Shown one piece after another: positions 31,957-42,857 of a stretch of 64,000 nucleotides of DNA; position 1 is the first letter of the stretch; every line of letters begins with the position of its first letter. The position numbers were made by a program, and so were the translations under genes. Where the stretch lies: NCBI GenBank assembly GCA_028693445.1, contig JAQUVI010000003.1, positions 83,252-147,251 of the forward strand, in the 5' to 3' direction. A model generated the notes under the pieces. It was not told the DNA's origin. It ran no database searches and saw only the letters and a list, made by a program, of their open reading frames with translations. This DNA comes from Candidatus Absconditabacteria bacterium (GTDB taxonomy: Bacteria; Patescibacteriota; Gracilibacteria; Absconditabacterales; Absconditicoccaceae).

Positions 31957-34900
31957 TTAAACAGAAACAGGATTTGGAATTTGAGGAACCTCAGCAGGTA
32001 CTTGTGCTTCCTCAGCAGGAACTTGTGATTCCTCAGAAACTCCTAGCCTTGCAGCCATCTCAGCATCTACAAATTCTCTTTTTCTACCATACTTTTTGGC
32101 TGAATACTCTTTGAGAATCGGAACTATTTTTGGATTTTGATAATCTTTGGTATAAATCGCATTCATACTAAACACACGAGTTGTCGAATTATCAATATTC
32201 AATTTTATATACGCTTTATAGTTTGCAATTCCTACAATATCTTGTTGTGACAATACTGGCTGATATTCTTTTTCCAAAAATTCAGCATCAGGCGCACCGA
32301 CTTTAAATGATTGCATTGTTCCAACGTTACCAAAAACCGCTGCTTTCACATCTCATTTTCCTCATTGATCACCACCAAGTCATTTTGCTGGTTCAAGCTG
32401 AGCAATATATTGATGAGCCATAATCAAACAAAGCCTATACTTTCTAGCTTCAGATAAAATATCCGCAAAAGTTCCTGACACAAAGTTTTGGAATTCATCG
32501 ACATAAAGATAAAAATCTTTTCTTTCCGATTCTGGAATTTTTGCTCTCGCCATAGCTGAGGTATAAATCTTGGAAACAATAATCATACCCAAAAGTTGAG
32601 CATTCAATTCTCAAATTTTACCTTTACTCAAATTAATAATCAGAATTTTTTGATTGTTCATAATATCCTCAAACGTAAACGCTGATTTTGTTTGTCCAAT
32701 AATATTTCTAATCAATCTATTTGTATTAAACGACACAAATTTAGCAGAGAAATATGGAATAATTTCAGCTTTTTCTCTATCTCCCATAGAGTTAAACGTC
32801 TTTTCCCATCGATTTCTTACTGTAGGATTGGTTACTTTTTTACATTTATATTCTCTATAACTTTCATCTGTAAATAATCTTACTACATCAAGAAGTGTTG
32901 GTCTATCATCAAAATCTTCAAGCAAGGTCAAAGATCCATATTTAAAATATTCCTGGATTCTTGGACCAAATATTTCTGGACCAAACATTTTCAAAAATAT
33001 TTCTGTAGCATCATTTACTACTCTATCTGCATCATCAAGACTTTGTATCTCATAAAGATTTAATCACATTGGTCTGTCTTCATTTCCCGCATCAAAATAC
33101 ACGACATCTTTTGCTCTTTCTTTTGGAATATAAGCCAAAACATCTTCTGCTAAATCTCCATGTGGATCTACAAGACAAATACCGTCACCGTTCCAAATAT
33201 CTTGTCTAGCTATTGTTTGTAAGAAGACTGATTTACCGGTACCTGATTTTCCTATACAATAATGATGCCTTGTTCTATCATTTCTTTTCATATATACAGG
33301 AGAATAGTTGTTTCTATATATATTTAAACCAAGCAATACTCAATCTCTAAAAATTTTGTATCAATTAACTTTTTTATCTACAATCTCTTTTACAAATTTG
33401 TGTCAATCTTTTTCTATAATTTCTTTTCATTGTAGTTTTTCTGGTTTATATTCTGTTACTGGAATTATTTTTTCTTCTTTTTCTATTTTTGTTCAAACAG
33501 CTCGATGTTTTGGATATTCTTCCAAAACAGCACTCAGATTACCTCATTTATAATTTTCAGCCAATTTTCCAGACATCACATAACCGCCAAAATCATTTAA
33601 AACTGGTAAATTATCTGGAGCTGGTAATACTTTATATTGCATCCAAGAAACAATAGGCGAACGATTGTAAGCATTATCTGGAAAATGAAATAACGAAGCC
33701 AATTCATTTACTCCAAAATAATGTTTTTTAAAGAAAAAACTAGTAAGTCCAAACAAAGCTGCAAATTTCCATAAAGAAAGGAAAAAGAAACCAAACACAT
33801 CATGTTTTTCATTTTGATCTTTAAATTCGTTACCATATTCATCACCATATACATTATACGAACTCAACAACATATCCAAATTCATTTCTAATTTACTTTT
33901 ATCATCAGAAGTTGTGATTAGCATAAGTCATCATTCATAATACGGCAAAGACGCTTCTTCACCCATACTATTAAGATAATCTTCTTTTGCCTTTACCATA
34001 CGCACAAAATCTTTTCCTCAAACTTCATTTCATTGCTGTTCTTGAGGATTTTTATCTTTCGGTCCATGAATCAACAATCACAAAAGCTTAAAAGGATTTA
34101 AATAACTAAAAAAACTTTTAATTTTATAATGAGGATCTGTGTATTTTTTATCGTTTCTATACAAACCATTTGATCGTTTTTGAGCTTTTTTATTCATCCA
34201 TTCACCAACTGGTTTGATAGGGATTACTACACTTACCGTATCATATCTAGAAACTTTAGCCATTGCATCTATCAAATTATTTATTGGATCATCAGACATT
34301 TGTTTATAAAGTCTTATATTATATACCGATTTTTTTTTTGGCACCAATGGCATAATATCAGAATGTTTTTTCTTAAATAATTTTGGTTGTTTTACAACTT
34401 CTATCGAACAATCAGAATATTGAGCAGAAATTGCTCCTTCTACAACTTTTTGATATTCTGGATATGTTCCTACTATAAAAGACAACAATCAATCTTCATA
34501 ATGATAAATTAGATTTACTTTTGGTTTATAAAATAACCAATGAAGAAATGAATCTTCAAAACTTAATTCTCATAATTTATGTAGATTATGAAAAACCTGA
34601 GACATACGTCCAATTTTCTCTTTCATATCTTTTGCTATTTCTTTTTGTTGTTCACGATCTCATTTTCCATCATTTCTAGGAAGCATAACTTTTAAATAAA
34701 CCATCCTATGTGCATTCAAGACATCATAAAGAAAATGAAGAAGTTTTCTAACAAACTTAAACAAAATCAAACCCAAAATCAATATAGCAATACTCCACAA
34801 AATATAATTTCCCCAAGACAAAAATTGTCAGATTCCAATATCATCCCAAAAAGTTGATTGAACTTGAGTAGCAGTTTGTATAGGTGCTGCAGAATGAGTT

Positions 34901-35103
34901 TGTTTAGTCGCTTCTTTTGGCGCTACATAAGAAGATTTCTGAAAAATAAAAGTTTTCACATTAGTAACTCATCACATAAGATTCAAACATTCCGATTTAT
35001 CTTCTCACCAAGCAAGACTTGTAATTTGAGAAATATTTTCCCCCAAAATAGGATTTTTTTCATAAACTGCTTGGAGATTCTGTTCACACTGAGTCAAATT
35101 CAT
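31957..35103 (-). CDS. VirD4/TraG-like DNA-translocating ATPase
   Basis: A 1048-residue membrane ATPase. A short N-terminal domain precedes a transmembrane helix (about residues 117-137), a large alpha-beta region and the motor: Walker A GKSGTGKS near residue 618, DIWNGDGICLVDPHGDLAED just after, LYVDEFQNF (Walker B) near 861, and MAHQYIAQL. This family (type IV secretion coupling-like, with an N-terminal DUF seen widely in CPR bacteria) is thought to move DNA or protein across the envelope, perhaps with type IV pili. The C-terminal tail repeats S/AEEAQVPAE units (residues 1025-1045). No relaxase or other conjugation genes lie nearby. Confidence 0.9.
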
Positions 35104-35116
35104 ATTATTTTATAAA

Positions 35117-35226
35117 GTTATAAAGTTGGTAGTAAGTAGAACGTAGTTGGTAGAACGTAGTTGGTAGAAAAATCTAAGTTCTAAGTTCTAAGCTCTAAGT
35201 TCTAAGCTCTAATCTCTAAGTTCTAA
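35117..35226. repeat. CTACCAACT-type array plus heptamer array upstream of the VirD4-like gene
   Basis: gttggtagaacgta repeats (35117-35168), then aaaaatctaag and TTCTAAG/CTCTAAG heptamers (35172-35226). It is the inverted counterpart of the element upstream of dnaA. Together with 220 bp of A-rich sequence to 35448 it makes a 345-bp gap without a gene. Confidence 0.85.
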
Positions 35227-35381
35227 TCTAAGTATACCCAAAAAGCTCAAAAAAGCCCAAAAAAACACACAAAACACAAGCAAAAAGACTTGCGTTTTTG
35301 TAAAAACAGGATGAAATATAAAACATTATTAAAAACTCAACAAACAAAACAGATTCTATTATTAAACAGATTCACCAAAAT

Positions 35382-35409
35382 TTGACAGATTTATTTTTTC
35401 GATTACAAT
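35382..35409 (+). promoter_or_regulatory. Promoter of the first SiaB-like gene
   Basis: ttgaca, 16-nt spacer, tacaat, 40 nt before the ATG. The -35 context aaaatttgacaga is the same as at the 36905 gene. Confidence 0.7.
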
Positions 35410-35448
35410 TAAAATAAATTTAAATTTTTTACATCAAAATTTTAAAAA

Positions 35449-36177
35449 ATGATTATAAAAGAAAAAACAAAAGCCACAGAAAAAGATCTAAAAAATCAAA
35501 CAACAAAAGACATGATATACATCAAATGACAAGAAGAATGAAGAAAAGCAATAATTTCTATTTTTGGCGATATAAATTCTATAGAAAACCAAAACAATAA
35601 ATTAATCTATCACAAAAAAAACATAAATAACAAAAATATAAACAATATTTGAGAAATTATACAAACAACAAACGATTATTTAAAATCAATCTGATTAACA
35701 AATTATAAAAAAGATATTGAATCAGTAATTATAACTATATATAAAAATACAATCAGACACTCAATAAAAGAATTACAATCAAATATTAGCATCTATGAAA
35801 AAAAAGAGGAAAATCAAAACTTTATTTGCGTAGAAACTATAAATTATATAAAAAAAGAAGAACAAAAAAATTACCTAGAAAAATTATTAAATGATATAAA
35901 CCAGAAAGAAAAAGAAGAGATTCACGATGCCTTTATTAAACAAATAACAGATAGAGAACTTTGAGATCCAACAAAATGAGTCTGACTTTTAAAAATAGGG
36001 AAAAAAATAAAAAATGAAAACAATCCAAAACCTTTCAAATTTCAATTCAAAAAAACTGAAATAAATTGAGAATCAATACGATTGGCAAAAATAACATGTA
36101 AAATAGCTATTTCAAAAACAATAATAGATAACAATCAATCTAAAAAAACAAAAGAAATTTTATCAGAAAACAACTAG
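35449..36177 (+). CDS. Divergent SiaB-like (GHKL-fold) regulator
   Basis: A 242-residue protein, the same length as the clearer SiaB-like protein at 36905 and alignable along it: YKKDIESVIITIYKNTIRHS corresponds to the N-box helix, LLNDINQKEKEEIHDAFIKQ to the central helix, and GDPTKGVGLLKIGKKI to the G-box GGAGLGFIDIIRKS. The ATP-lid glycines are partly lost (KGVGLL), so catalytic activity is doubtful. SiaB-type proteins phosphorylate a SiaC-like antagonist in partner-switching signalling. Very Lys/Asn/Ile rich, with eight TGA. A separate promoter precedes it. Confidence 0.55.
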
Positions 36178-36232
36178 ACATTCAATAAAAAATAATTATA
36201 ATCAACAGCAACTTTATTTTTATCAAAAAAAA

Positions 36233-36760
36233 ATGGTTAGCAATCTTTTGGATAAAACTGTTGACAATTTAATTTCAAAAATACAAGGGCTTCCTTTGGA
36301 TGAAAAAGATTATTGATTCTCAAGCAAATGGAAAAAAACAATCTGAGAAACGATTTGAACACTTTTTCAACTTATTGAGACAATATGAACAAACCAAATT
36401 ACAGAAAAAAATATAGAAAAAGTAAAGAATACAACAAACCAACAAATAGATAAAATATTAAACGAAGACGCTCAAAAAGCGCTGCAAGAATTCCGAGAAA
36501 TAAAATTTAAAATAATACAAAATACATTATCAAAAAACATAAGCATACTAGACAGAATAGATGAATTATTTGAAAAAATCAATAAACAAGAAAATGATTT
36601 AGAAGATTTAATTATAAATTTCCGAAATCACAAAACAATCATAGAATCAAATCTAAACCTGTTCTATTGAGAAGAAAAAAAAAGTTTAGTAACAAGACTC
36701 AAATTTTATCAAGACCAAATAAACGAAATATTAAAACAATACAACTCGACTCATAAATAA
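36233..36760 (+). CDS. Coiled-coil protein in the SiaB-like cluster
   Basis: A 175-residue, largely helical protein: MVSNLLDKTVDNLISKIQGL, then long amphipathic helices (DRIDELFEKINKQENDLEDL) ending in IKQYNSTHK-like sequence. No globular family is recognised. It sits between the two SiaB-like genes, 55 nt after the first, and is followed by a terminator. It may be an oligomerising partner of the signalling module (inference from position only). Confidence 0.6.
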
Positions 36761-36791
36761 AAATAATTTATATTAACAAAAATTTAAATTC

Positions 36792-36822
36792 AAACTGAGA
36801 TAAAAAACCTCAGTTTTTTTTC
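36792..36822 (+). terminator. Terminator
   Basis: aaactgag / ctcagttt stem and T-run, ending the 35449-36760 transcript. Confidence 0.85.
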
Positions 36823-36844
36823 TAAATAAAAAGTCAGCCAAAAT

Positions 36845-36873
36845 TTGACAGAAAAGCTTTTTTTATATAAAAT
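36845..36873 (+). promoter_or_regulatory. Promoter of the SiaB-family gene
   Basis: ttgaca, 17-nt spacer, taaaat; 31 nt before the ATG at 36905. Confidence 0.7.
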
Positions 36874-36904
36874 TAGATATAGTTTATTTATTACCCCCTT
36901 TATT

Positions 36905-37633
36905 ATGAACAATATACTAGAAACAAAAACTCCAGATATCAATAAAATTCAAGAGTGAAACATTAGTTTTGACAAAGACACTTATAAACAAATGACTTTG
37001 GATGTTCTTATTGAAGAAAAAGCAAAAGAAACAGAAGAAAGACTGACAAAAGAAAGAGAAACGATCAAATCATGAAATTTCGTGCTTACTAGAAAAAATG
37101 TAGCAAATGGAAACAGTGAAAGAAACGAATTATTGGCTCATATTGATTTTTTAGCATCAGAATCTGAAGACAAAGCAGAAAGGAAATTTTATAAAAAAGT
37201 GTTTAATATATTGGAAGAAATGGCAAAGAATGTACAAAAAGATAAATATTATATGAAAAAATGAGAAAATAAAGAAAACAAAAAATACGAAATTTGAGAA
37301 GTAAGTATAATATCAGATGAAAATTCAATAACAATTACTACATCAAATTATACCAAAGATAATATATCTCGAATACCAGAACGTCTAAATGAACTAAACA
37401 ATATGGATGAATGACAACTCAGAGAAGAATACAAAACAAAAATGAATGAATGAGGTATTTCAGAAAGGTGATGAGCATGATTATGATTTATCGATATAAT
37501 TAGAAAAAGTGGCGGTTGAAAATTAGAATGCACAATAAACGAAACAGATAATCCAGAACTAAAACAAATAAATTTCAGTATTTCCATACCAAAAGAGTCT
37601 TTGGTTACACAAAAAGAAACTGTTGCCGCATAA
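36905..37633 (+). CDS. SiaB-family protein kinase-like (DUF6272)
   Basis: A 242-residue GHKL-type protein. The second half shows the DUF6272/SiaB pattern: KKVFNILEEMAKNVQKDKYY (N-box helix), a beta strand EVSIISDENSITITTSNY, RLNELNNMDEGQLREEYK, and the G-box GGISERGGAGLGFIDIIRKS followed by GGKLECTI. In SiaABCD-type partner switching, SiaB phosphorylates SiaC and thereby controls a downstream enzyme. Here the usual PP2C phosphatase and STAS/SiaC partners are not seen next to it, so the circuit would be incomplete or use the small neighbours. Several G-box glycines are TGA. Confidence 0.8.
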
Positions 37634-37660
37634 AAACAACCAAAAAATAAAAATTATATA

Positions 37661-37710
37661 AAAACAACTGGATTTATTATAGAAAATATATATAAACTAG
37701 TTGTTTTTTT
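37661..37710 (+). terminator. Terminator after the SiaB-family gene
   Basis: aaaacaact / agttgtttt stem with a 29-nt AT-rich loop and T-run, 16 nt before the next ATG. Confidence 0.65.
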
Positions 37711-37725
37711 ATAATAACGATAAAA

Positions 37726-38187
37726 ATGAAGCTATCAAAATGACAAGATAAACTAATTGATAACGATCTTTGACAAGCATGAATCATTGCTGAAAAAGTA
37801 TGAATTTTTCTTGGACAAATAAGATTTCTTAGCAAAGAAACCAATATTAGCAATGAAAGCTTAAAAATATTATTACAAACCAAAGAAGAATTATTATCAG
37901 AAATTCAAAAATCATGATCAAAGAATCTTATATATGCAATCAAAAAACCAGAACAAGAAATAATAAAATTATTAAAAGATATGTTAATTAATCAAGATCA
38001 AAAAAAACGAAGAGAATTAACAAATTTATGTATGAGACGAGATTTTTTTTCCGATGAACAAAAAAAAATAGAACTAGAAAATATCAAAAATATATTGAAT
38101 GACCTAGACCATTTATCAGAACATATAAAAGATGAAAAATTATTAAATAAAATAGAAAGTTTTAAAAAATATTTAAAATCTATGTAA
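37726..38187 (+). CDS. Small helical protein of unknown function
   Basis: A 153-residue all-helical protein: MKLSKGQDKLIDNDLGQAGI, GIFLGQIRFLSKETNISNES, and a C-terminal coiled coil (NDLDHLSEHIKDEKLLNKIE). Six TGA codons lie in the first half. No family recognised. It follows the SiaB-family gene and may belong to the same module. Confidence 0.6.
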
Positions 38188-38199
38188 TATAATTTTTTC

Positions 38200-38227
38200 T
38201 TGCATTTCTTTCTCCAACTTATATACT
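38200..38227 (+). promoter_or_regulatory. valS: Promoter of the valS leader
   Basis: ttgcat, 16-nt spacer, tatact. The expected transcription start (about 38234) falls at the ATG of the leader peptide, implying a nearly leaderless message. Confidence 0.65.
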
Positions 38228-38234
38228 CGACACT

Positions 38235-38267
38235 ATGAAAAACTCTAATATTTCAGTCGTGATCTAA
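38235..38267 (+). CDS. Putative valS attenuation leader peptide (MKNSNISVVI)
   Basis: A 10-codon open frame, ATG to TAA (with a second TAA directly after), encoding MKNSNISVVI. Two adjacent Val codons (GTC GTG) and an Ile stand immediately before the stop. It lies between a promoter and a pair of mutually exclusive hairpins upstream of valyl-tRNA synthetase, which is the classic setting of a charged-tRNA-sensing leader peptide. The peptide itself has no other recognisable property. Its translation is unproven; the argument rests on position and Val content. Confidence 0.6.
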   Translation: MKNSNISVVI

Positions 38268-38270
38268 TAA

Positions 38271-38321
38271 AAGGAGAAAGATACAACTATCTCCTTGATT
38301 TCACCATCAAGGATTTTTTTT
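38271..38321 (+). promoter_or_regulatory. valS: valS attenuator: alternative hairpins with terminator
   Basis: Hairpin 1 pairs aaggaga (38271-38277) with tctcctt (38290-38296). Hairpin 2 pairs tccttgat (38292-38299) with atcaagga (38306-38313) and is followed by eight T, an intrinsic terminator. The two share tcctt and cannot form together. In addition ggagaaaga (38273-38281) is perfectly complementary to tctttctcc at 38207-38215. Confidence 0.7.
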
Positions 38322-38341
38322 AGCTTAAAATTTAGGACAAA

Positions 38342-41305
38342 ATGACCAAAAGAGAATTTCCAGCTAGTTTCGATCATACAACTACCAAACAATTGTATGA
38401 ACAACGAGAAGCCAAAAAATTATTTACACCAAACGATAATCATAGCTATGATGGTAAATTTGTAGTACCTATTCCACCGCCAAATGTGACAGGAATCCTC
38501 CATTTAGGACATGCTATGACAATGGCTCTAGAAGACATTATGATCAGACACGCTCGCATGAACAACAAAGAAGCTCTTTGGGTACCAGGTACTGACCATG
38601 CAGGAATCTCTACCCAAGTAGTAGTAGAAAAAAAAGTTGCCAAAGAAGAGGGTAAATCTAGACATCAATTCGAAAGATCAGAATTCATAAATAAAATCCG
38701 AGACCGAGCAAGTTCTTGTAGATCTACGATTGTAAATCAGACCAAAATGATGTGATCTGCTTGCGATCGATCAAGAGAACAATTTACCCTTTCAGAAAAG
38801 CTTTCTCGTGCAGTTAGAAAATCATTTGTAAATCTAGCAAACGCACAAAAAATATATCAATCAAACTATATTATCAACCGATGTCCGAGATGTCAGACAG
38901 TACTTTCTGACTTAGAGGCTGAACACAAAGATACGGTAGGAAAACTTTATTATATCCAATATTTCAATCCAGAAAAAACAGCTAGTATCACGGTTGCAAC
39001 ATCTCGTCCAGAAACTATGTTTGGAGATGTGGCAATTGCTGTGCATCCAGAAGGGCAACGAAAAGAGCGAATTGGTAAAACTATTTGTATCCCAATTTCC
39101 AACAAAGAGATACCTGTGGTTTCAGAAGATACTGTAGCATTGGATTTTGGTACATGAGCTCTCAAAGTAACTCCAGTACACGATCCTGTCGATTTTGCCC
39201 TTGGACAAAAACATAATCTCCCTCTAGATATTTTTGCATTTGATAAAGCAGGAATCTGGACAGAAGTTGCTGGTGAATTTAGCGGAAAAGATAGCAAAAA
39301 ACATTTCGCAGAATTTATAGAAGTTTTGGAACAAAAAGGACATCTTACAAAAGCTGAAGATTATCCAACCACAGTTCCTCACTGCGAAAGATGTAATACT
39401 AGAGTTGAACCATTAGTTTCCAAACAACGATTTGTAGACGTAAAAGAATACGCAGAACAATCTATCAACGCCGTTAAAACATGAGAAACCACAATTCATC
39501 CTGCAAGATTCAACAAAACATTTTTCGATTGGATGGAAAATATCAGACCACGATGTATTTCTAGACAACTTCGACGATGACATAGAATTCCAGTTCGATA
39601 CTGTGAAAAATGACACGCTCATCCTATGGACGAAGACGCTTTTTTCGAAAATATCGAGCAAACAGACGGATTTGTGTTGGGACATATAGTTTTCAACCTT
39701 GTTGCTGATGATAGATTAGAAAAAACATTCTCTATCGAAAAATTAATAGAACTTCTAAATACAACAAGTCTTACTCCACAAAATGGAACAATCGGAGATA
39801 TTTATCACACAATTTACAGTACAAAATTCAAAGATAATCAAACATTACTCAATCAAGTAGAAACAATCAAAACAGCAATTCACAACAAAGATACAAATCA
39901 GATTATATTATTATTAAAAACATTACCAAATATCGTAAGTACTGACGATGGACAATTTATATTAGAATTTGCATGTAAAACATGTGGAAGCACAGAAATA
40001 GTACAAGATAACGATGTATTGGATACTTGGTTTTCTAGTGCATTACGACCTTTCGCGATTATGGGACGACCAGAAAATACAGAAGATTTAGCTGAATACT
40101 ACCCTAGTGAAGTACTAGAAACTGGATACGACATCCTCTTTTTCCGAGTTGCAAGAATGATGATGATGGGATTTGCCAACACTGGGAAATCACCATTCAA
40201 ACACGTTTATCTCCATGGTCTCGTAAGAGATGGAAAAGGGAAAAAAATGTCCAAATCAGCAGGAAATGGAATCGATCCAATAGAACTTATAAACAGTCAC
40301 GGACCAGATGCTCTCAGACTTAGCCTAATCACAGGTGCAACACCTGGAAACGATCTCAAATATTCGTTGACAAAGGTCGATTACTCGTCCAGATTTTTGC
40401 ACAAACTCCGAAATGCCTGCAAATACGTAGATATGAAGTTTGAAGCAAGCGAACTTTCTCGAGAAGAAGAACGTGATTTCATCAAAGCAAACTTTGCACA
40501 AACAACAGACGCAGACAAGTGGATTCTAAATATTTTTGATAAACATATCGATCAAATCAACCAATATTTCAAAGACTTCATGTATGGTGAAGCTGCAAGT
40601 AGCATTATAGAATTTGTTTGGAACTTCTTTTGTGATTGGTATATCGAGATCACCAAATCATCTCAATCACCTGTTACAGCGCATATTCTTCGTTACAGCA
40701 TAGGAACTATTCTCAAGATATTGCATCCATTCGCACCATTTGTTACAGAAACATTACGAGATTTATTTAGTTTCAAAGGACATTTGATCCAACAATCACG
40801 ACCAACATCATTAAACCAAGAACCAGCTCGTGATACTTTCAACCTCTTCACTCAAGTTATCTGAGCAATTAGAAATCTGAGACAAGATAACGATATCAAA
40901 CCAAACGAAAAGGTTAATATTTTCATCAAAGGCATCGCTGACAAAGACGCTTGGACAGAATATGTTCCACTGATAACTAAGTTAAATATGGCACTTTCTA
41001 TCACGTTTATGGATGATAACCAAAATATGGAAGACAACGTTTATATCCAAGTGGTAGAAACATTGACCGTAGGTGTCCAGACACATCAGGAGATCAATTG
41101 GGCAGAAATTGAAAGCAAATTAACCAAAGAAATCGACCAGTTATCCAAGCATATAGAAAACCAAGATCGCATGCTCAACTCAGGCGACTTCCGCTCCAAA
41201 GCCCCTGCAAATGTTGTAGCTGATAGGGAAAAGAGTTTACAGGAAAATAGAGAGAAATTGGTTAAGATGAATGAGGAGTTGGAGAATGTTAAAAAGAATA
41301 AATAA
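38342..41305 (+). CDS. valS: Valyl-tRNA synthetase
   Basis: Class I synthetase charging tRNA-Val. The 987-residue protein has the HIGH motif as HLGH at residues 54-57 ([18 protein letters not shown]), the editing domain ([30 protein letters not shown]), zinc-like CRNC clusters ([22 protein letters not shown]), WFSSALRPF, the catalytic KMSKS near residue 636 ([13 protein letters not shown]), the anticodon-binding domain and a C-terminal coiled coil. The synthetase-type insertion at [17 protein letters not shown] is larger than usual. Preceded by a leader peptide and attenuator-like hairpins; followed by a terminator. Confidence 0.97.
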
Positions 41306-41308
41306 CGA

Positions 41309-41376
41309 ATCAGTCATTGCGAATAAAAATGAAACAATCCAAAATACAGAGAAACTGCACGGTTGTGCAGTTTTTT
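41309..41376 (+). terminator. TCATTGCGA-type repeat followed by valS terminator
   Basis: cagtcattgcgaataaaa and gaaacaatcc (41312-41341) form a degenerate copy of the dispersed palindromic repeat. aaactgcac-ggtt... / gtgcagttt with T-run (41352-41376) is the terminator. Confidence 0.8.
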
Positions 41377-41480
41377 CTTTTTATAAAATTTAGTAAGACA
41401 TTAACTAAATTTTACCTTTATCAGATTGACTTTTATAATCATTTCTTTATGAAATTCATATTTATTTATTAAAAAGAAGC

Positions 41481-42374
41481 ATGACAGAAGTAAATAAAAG
41501 AATACACTTTTTTCAAGTTTCTATTTCATGAGATAAGTTTGAAAATATTTTGAAAGAAATCTTAAAACTTGATGGAGAAAATATGTATTTTTGATACAAA
41601 AGAACATATTTAGCAGACTTAAATGAAAGACAAGAACGAATCGAGGGAATCTTTAGAGAATTAAGAACCGAAGATATACCTGCTAAATGAAAAATTGGTA
41701 AAAGAGAGGTTCATGAATTATGATTATGAACTAATGAATGATTATCTGAGGCAACACATTTCATTTACTTTAAATCAAGCAAGATATTGGCTATTGAATA
41801 CAATTTTCATTGAACTAAAGCAAATGCATTAGAAGAATATATTAATCAAAAAATAAAACTTTTGCCAACAGTAAAAGATATTATGGTAACAATTAATATA
41901 ATTTTAAGAAAAGATATTTTAGAAATAGTTGCAGATTTATCTCAAATAAAAATGGTAGAATTTGGTATTTCAAAGAACAATATCAATGCTGTAAAAAATT
42001 TAGATGAGAACTTATTTGATGCTTTAAAGAGTGCATCAGAATTTTGAGATACAGAATATATAGAGATTATTTTAAAACCAGCACATAAATCAAGAAATAG
42101 AATAATGGGAACCGACAATACTGCCTGATTCATACAAAAAATAAAAAACTTTTTTAAACACGATCAGTGAAACGATACTAAATTCAAAATCAAATGAGTA
42201 CATAAGAGGTCATATAAAATAGAATATTTTGATTTATTAGAAAGTAAGGTAGAATCAAAAGTTAAAGCGGTCAAAATTTGAAAATCAAAAATGTTAGATT
42301 CACAAAATATGTTTTTACAAATAGTTGAAGCATTCAAAGATCGTAAAAACTATCTTTTAAAAATAATTCAATAA
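41481..42374 (+). CDS. Unknown protein, first gene of a putative defence operon
   Basis: A 297-residue soluble protein beginning MTEVNKRIHFFQVSISGDKF. It has an alpha-beta N-terminal half (YKRTYLADLNERQERIEGIF, ATHFIYFKSSKILAIEYNFH) and a second part with repeated VEFGISKNNINAVKNL and IIEYFDLLESKVESKVKAVK-like helices. The layout (a protein reading FFQV at its start followed by many polar helices) recalls abortive-infection genes such as DUF6731-type proteins, but I cannot assign it firmly. It is followed at 5 nt by a membrane protein and then by a HEPN protein, all in one operon. Confidence 0.6.
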
Positions 42375-42379
42375 TAACC

Positions 42380-42844
42380 ATGACAAACAATTTCTATAAG
42401 CAAAATTTTATAATTATTGAAACAGCAATTTCATTCGTATTGTGATTTATAATATATTTAATAGGAAATTATTTCCTTTCTTTTAATTCAATAAATGAAA
42501 ATTTTGTATTCACACGAATACAGTCATTAATTGGATTATTGTGATTTTTAATAACAACACTATCCATTATTTTTTCTTTGAAAGATTGACCAAAACTTGA
42601 AAAATTACAAAAATCATGACAATATCACAATGTTATTAATATCTACATAAACACAATAAAACGGATATGAATTCGAATTCTAGTACGATTATGAATTAAA
42701 TTTATTAATAGTGATGATGTTAAAATAGTAGATTGACTGGTGTTATCTATCAACGTAACACTTCTTTCAATAAAATTATTCCGCTGTATTTGGATTACCA
42801 ACAAACTATTTACATTAACAATACCATCTAAAGATAGTATTTAA
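42380..42844 (+). CDS. Small polytopic membrane protein, second gene of the operon
   Basis: A 154-residue protein with hydrophobic segments at about residues 11-33 and 55-75 and a more amphipathic pair near 105-145. A basic loop (KDGPKLEKLQKSGQYHNVIN) separates the helices. No family recognised. Its position between an unknown soluble protein and a HEPN protein suggests a membrane effector or sensor of the same system. Confidence 0.6.
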
Positions 42845-42857
42845 TTCTTTAAAAAAA

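Noticed and set aside
38221-38341. T-box riboswitch upstream of valS
   Set aside because: No conserved T-box sequence (such as AAnnnGGGTGGNACCGCG) or specifier loop is present; the leader-peptide reading fits better.
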